Shown in pieces: positions 4,402-6,024 of a DNA stretch of 6,024 nt. This DNA comes from SZUA-430 sp044375275 (GTDB lineage: Bacteria; Pseudomonadota; Alphaproteobacteria; Micropepsales; Micropepsaceae). The first letter of the stretch is position 1, and the number at the start of each line of letters is the position of its first letter. The notes under the pieces were generated by a model. It had not been told where the DNA came from. It made no database searches and saw nothing but the letters and a program-made list of their open reading frames with translations. The position numbers were made by a program, and so were the translations under genes. The stretch covers positions 1 to 6,024 of the forward strand of contig JBILMZ010000213.1 of the NCBI GenBank assembly GCA_044375275.1, given 5' to 3'.

Positions 4402-5484
4402 ATGAGCGCCGCCGTCAAAGTAGTAGAGCAACAGACCGACATGGACCGCAAGAAAGCACTCGAAGCCGCCCTGAGCCAGATCGACCGGGCCTTCGGCAAG
4501 GGCTCCGTCATGAAACTCGGCGCCAACCAGAAGGTGGCCGAGATTGAAGCCGTCTCCACGGGCTCGCTGGGCCTGGATATCGCCCTCGGGATTGGCGGCA
4601 TTCCCCGCGGTCGCGTGATCGAGGTCTACGGGCCGGAATCATCCGGCAAGACCACCCTTTCGCTCCACATCGTTGCCGAAGTCCAGAAGCTGGGCGGCAT
4701 TGCAGCCTTCGTGGACGCAGAGCACGCGCTGGACATCGGCTATGCCAAGAAGCTGGGTGTGGACATCGGCGAACTCCTCGTCTCGCAGCCCGACACGGGT
4801 GAGCAGGCGCTTGAAATCACCGACACGCTCGTGCGTTCCGGCGCCGTCGACATCGTCGTCATCGACTCGGTCGCCGCACTCACGCCAAAGGCCGAAATCG
4901 AAGGCGAAATGGGCGACTCGCTCCCGGGCCTCCAGGCGCGCCTGATGAGCCAGGCCCTGCGCAAGCTGACGGGCTCGATCTCGCGCTCCAACACCATCGT
5001 GCTGTTCATCAACCAGATCCGCATGAAGATCGGCGTGATGTTCGGCAACCCGGAAACGACGACAGGCGGCAACGCCCTGAAGTTCTACTCGTCGGTGCGC
5101 CTCGATATTCGCCGCATCGGCGCGATCAAGGAACGTGAAGACGTCATCGGCAGCCAGACGCGCGTGAAGGTCGTCAAGAACAAGGTGGCCCCTCCGTTCC
5201 GCCAGGTCGAGTTCGACATCATGTACGGCTCCGGCATCTCGAAGACGGGCGAACTCGTTGACCTCGGCTCCAAGGCCGGCATCATCGAGAAGTCGGGTTC
5301 GTGGTTCTCCTACGAGAACCAGCGCATCGGCCAGGGCCGTGAAAACGCCAAGGCCTTCCTCGCCGAGAACCCGGACATCGCCAACAAGATCGAGGCAGCG
5401 GTCCGCGCCAATGCCGGAATCCTCGGCAACGCCCTGGCGACGACGCCGGAGAAGGATGAGGACGACGACGGCGACGAGGAATAG
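4402..5484 (+). CDS. recA: Recombinase RecA
   Basis: A complete 360-residue RecA. It forms ATP-dependent filaments on single-stranded DNA, performs homologous strand exchange and triggers LexA self-cleavage in the SOS response. Visible landmarks: Walker A GPESSGKTT (77-85), catalytic E107 in DAEHALD, Walker B VVIDS (152-156), loop L1 around EMGDSLPGLQARL (169-181), NQIR (204-207) leading into loop L2 with GNPETTTGGNALKF (215-228), and the acidic C-terminal tail DEDDDGDEE, which in known RecA proteins restrains activity. SLPGLQARL in L1 is typical of Alphaproteobacteria. The segment after DAEHALD normally begins with proline (ALDPxYA); here it reads ALDIGYA, with Ile at 112. The start at 4402 is supported by AAGGA nine bases upstream. 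A strong terminator follows, so recA is probably transcribed alone. Confidence 0.98.
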   Translation: MSAAVKVVEQQTDMDRKKALEAALSQIDRAFGKGSVMKLGANQKVAEIEAVSTGSLGLDIALGIGGIPRGRVIEVYGPESSGKTTLSLHIVAEVQKLGGIAAFVDAEHALDIGYAKKLGVDIGELLVSQPDTGEQALEITDTLVRSGAVDIVVIDSVAALTPKAEIEGEMGDSLPGLQARLMSQALRKLTGSISRSNTIVLFINQIRMKIGVMFGNPETTTGGNALKFYSSVRLDIRRIGAIKEREDVIGSQTRVKVVKNKVAPPFRQVEFDIMYGSGISKTGELVDLGSKAGIIEKSGSWFSYENQRIGQGRENAKAFLAENPDIANKIEAAVRANAGILGNALATTPEKDEDDDGDEE

Positions 5485-5563
5485 TCGCCGCCCCCGCCTG
5501 ATCTGAAACAACAGGTTTCTCTCCGCCACAAAAACTGGCCCCCCGAGCCCGAGTGGAGAGAAT

Positions 5564-5606
5564 GGCCCGAGCCGCAACGCCCCCGCAGGCTCGGGCCCCC
5601 TTTTTT
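5564..5606 (+). terminator. Rho-independent terminator of recA
   Basis: GGCCCGAGCC (5564-5573) and GGCTCGGGCC (5588-5597) form a perfect ten-base GC-rich stem with a 14-base loop, followed by CCC and six T residues (5601-5606). It lies 79 bases past the recA stop and should insulate alaS from recA transcription. Confidence 0.9.
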
Positions 5607-5650
5607 GCGCCAATCTGAGCCGCGCCGTCAGGGCATCTGAGCGCAGGCGG

Positions 5651-5679
5651 TGGACACGGGCAGGTCCGCCCGATTACAT
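5651..5679 (+). promoter_or_regulatory. alaS: Possible alaS promoter
   Basis: TGGACA (5651-5656) matches five of six -35 bases and is 17 bases from TTACAT (5674-5679), a three-of-six -10. The start would be near 5686, about 33 bases before alaS. A promoter in this 112-base gap is expected because of the recA terminator. Confidence 0.35.
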
Positions 5680-5718
5680 CCTGCAATCGGTATTTCCAGC
5701 GATTTGTAGGCTCCAGAG

Positions 5719-6024
<306 letters not shown>

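Noticed and set aside
4639..5613. 324-codon minus-strand frame opposite recA
   Set aside because: A shadow of the high-GC recA coding sequence; its sequence is the antisense pattern of recA codons, not a protein family.
5607..5718. Possible leader attenuator or riboswitch before alaS
   Set aside because: Only four- and five-base stems (around 5647-5672) and no second terminator; T-box control is not expected in Alphaproteobacteria.

Overview
The window looks like chromosomal DNA from a GC-rich alphaproteobacterium. The main evidence is the recA-alaS gene order, a RecA with the alphaproteobacterial MGDSLPGLQARL loop and acidic tail, and an extragenic palindrome of the GTCATCCCGGA...TCCGGGACCCA type common in that class. 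A caulobacterial or Hyphomonas-like lineage would fit, but that narrower placement is inference.

Layout. Positions 1-995 hold a small operon: the 3' part of a metal-binding cupin gene, overlapped by four bases by a TetR-family regulator. Positions 996-1551 appear non-coding. A LuxR-type regulator with an autoinducer-binding-like domain follows (1552-2310), with no synthase gene in view. Positions 2311-2753 are a scar region: the 3' end of a minus-strand short-chain dehydrogenase gene (2337 to about 2519), cut off by palindromic repeat sequences, then a probable promoter. An MFS transporter of unknown substrate occupies 2754-3887. It converges on a 59-codon minus-strand ORF (3978-4157), and a perfect 32-bp inverted repeat lies between and partly inside them. 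This ORF is divergent from recA (4402-5484). recA has a strong Rho-independent terminator and is followed by the start of alaS (5719 to the window end).

How the parts relate. recA and alaS are housekeeping genes (recombination and SOS control; alanyl-tRNA charging), separated by a terminator, so alaS probably has its own promoter. The 244-bp space between the small minus-strand ORF and recA carries a tandem GGAATGTTC repeat and an overlapping 13-bp palindrome. These are not the classical alphaproteobacterial LexA box; a near-consensus LexA half-site pair sits in the likely recA promoter instead. The left half of the window is accessory in character: two one-component regulators, a transporter, a gene remnant and dispersed repeats.

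No clearly new multi-gene system is visible. The best leads are the repeat array upstream of recA, the small gene it may also control, the long perfect palindrome at that gene's 3' end, and the LuxR protein lacking the usual acyl-homoserine-lactone contact residues.
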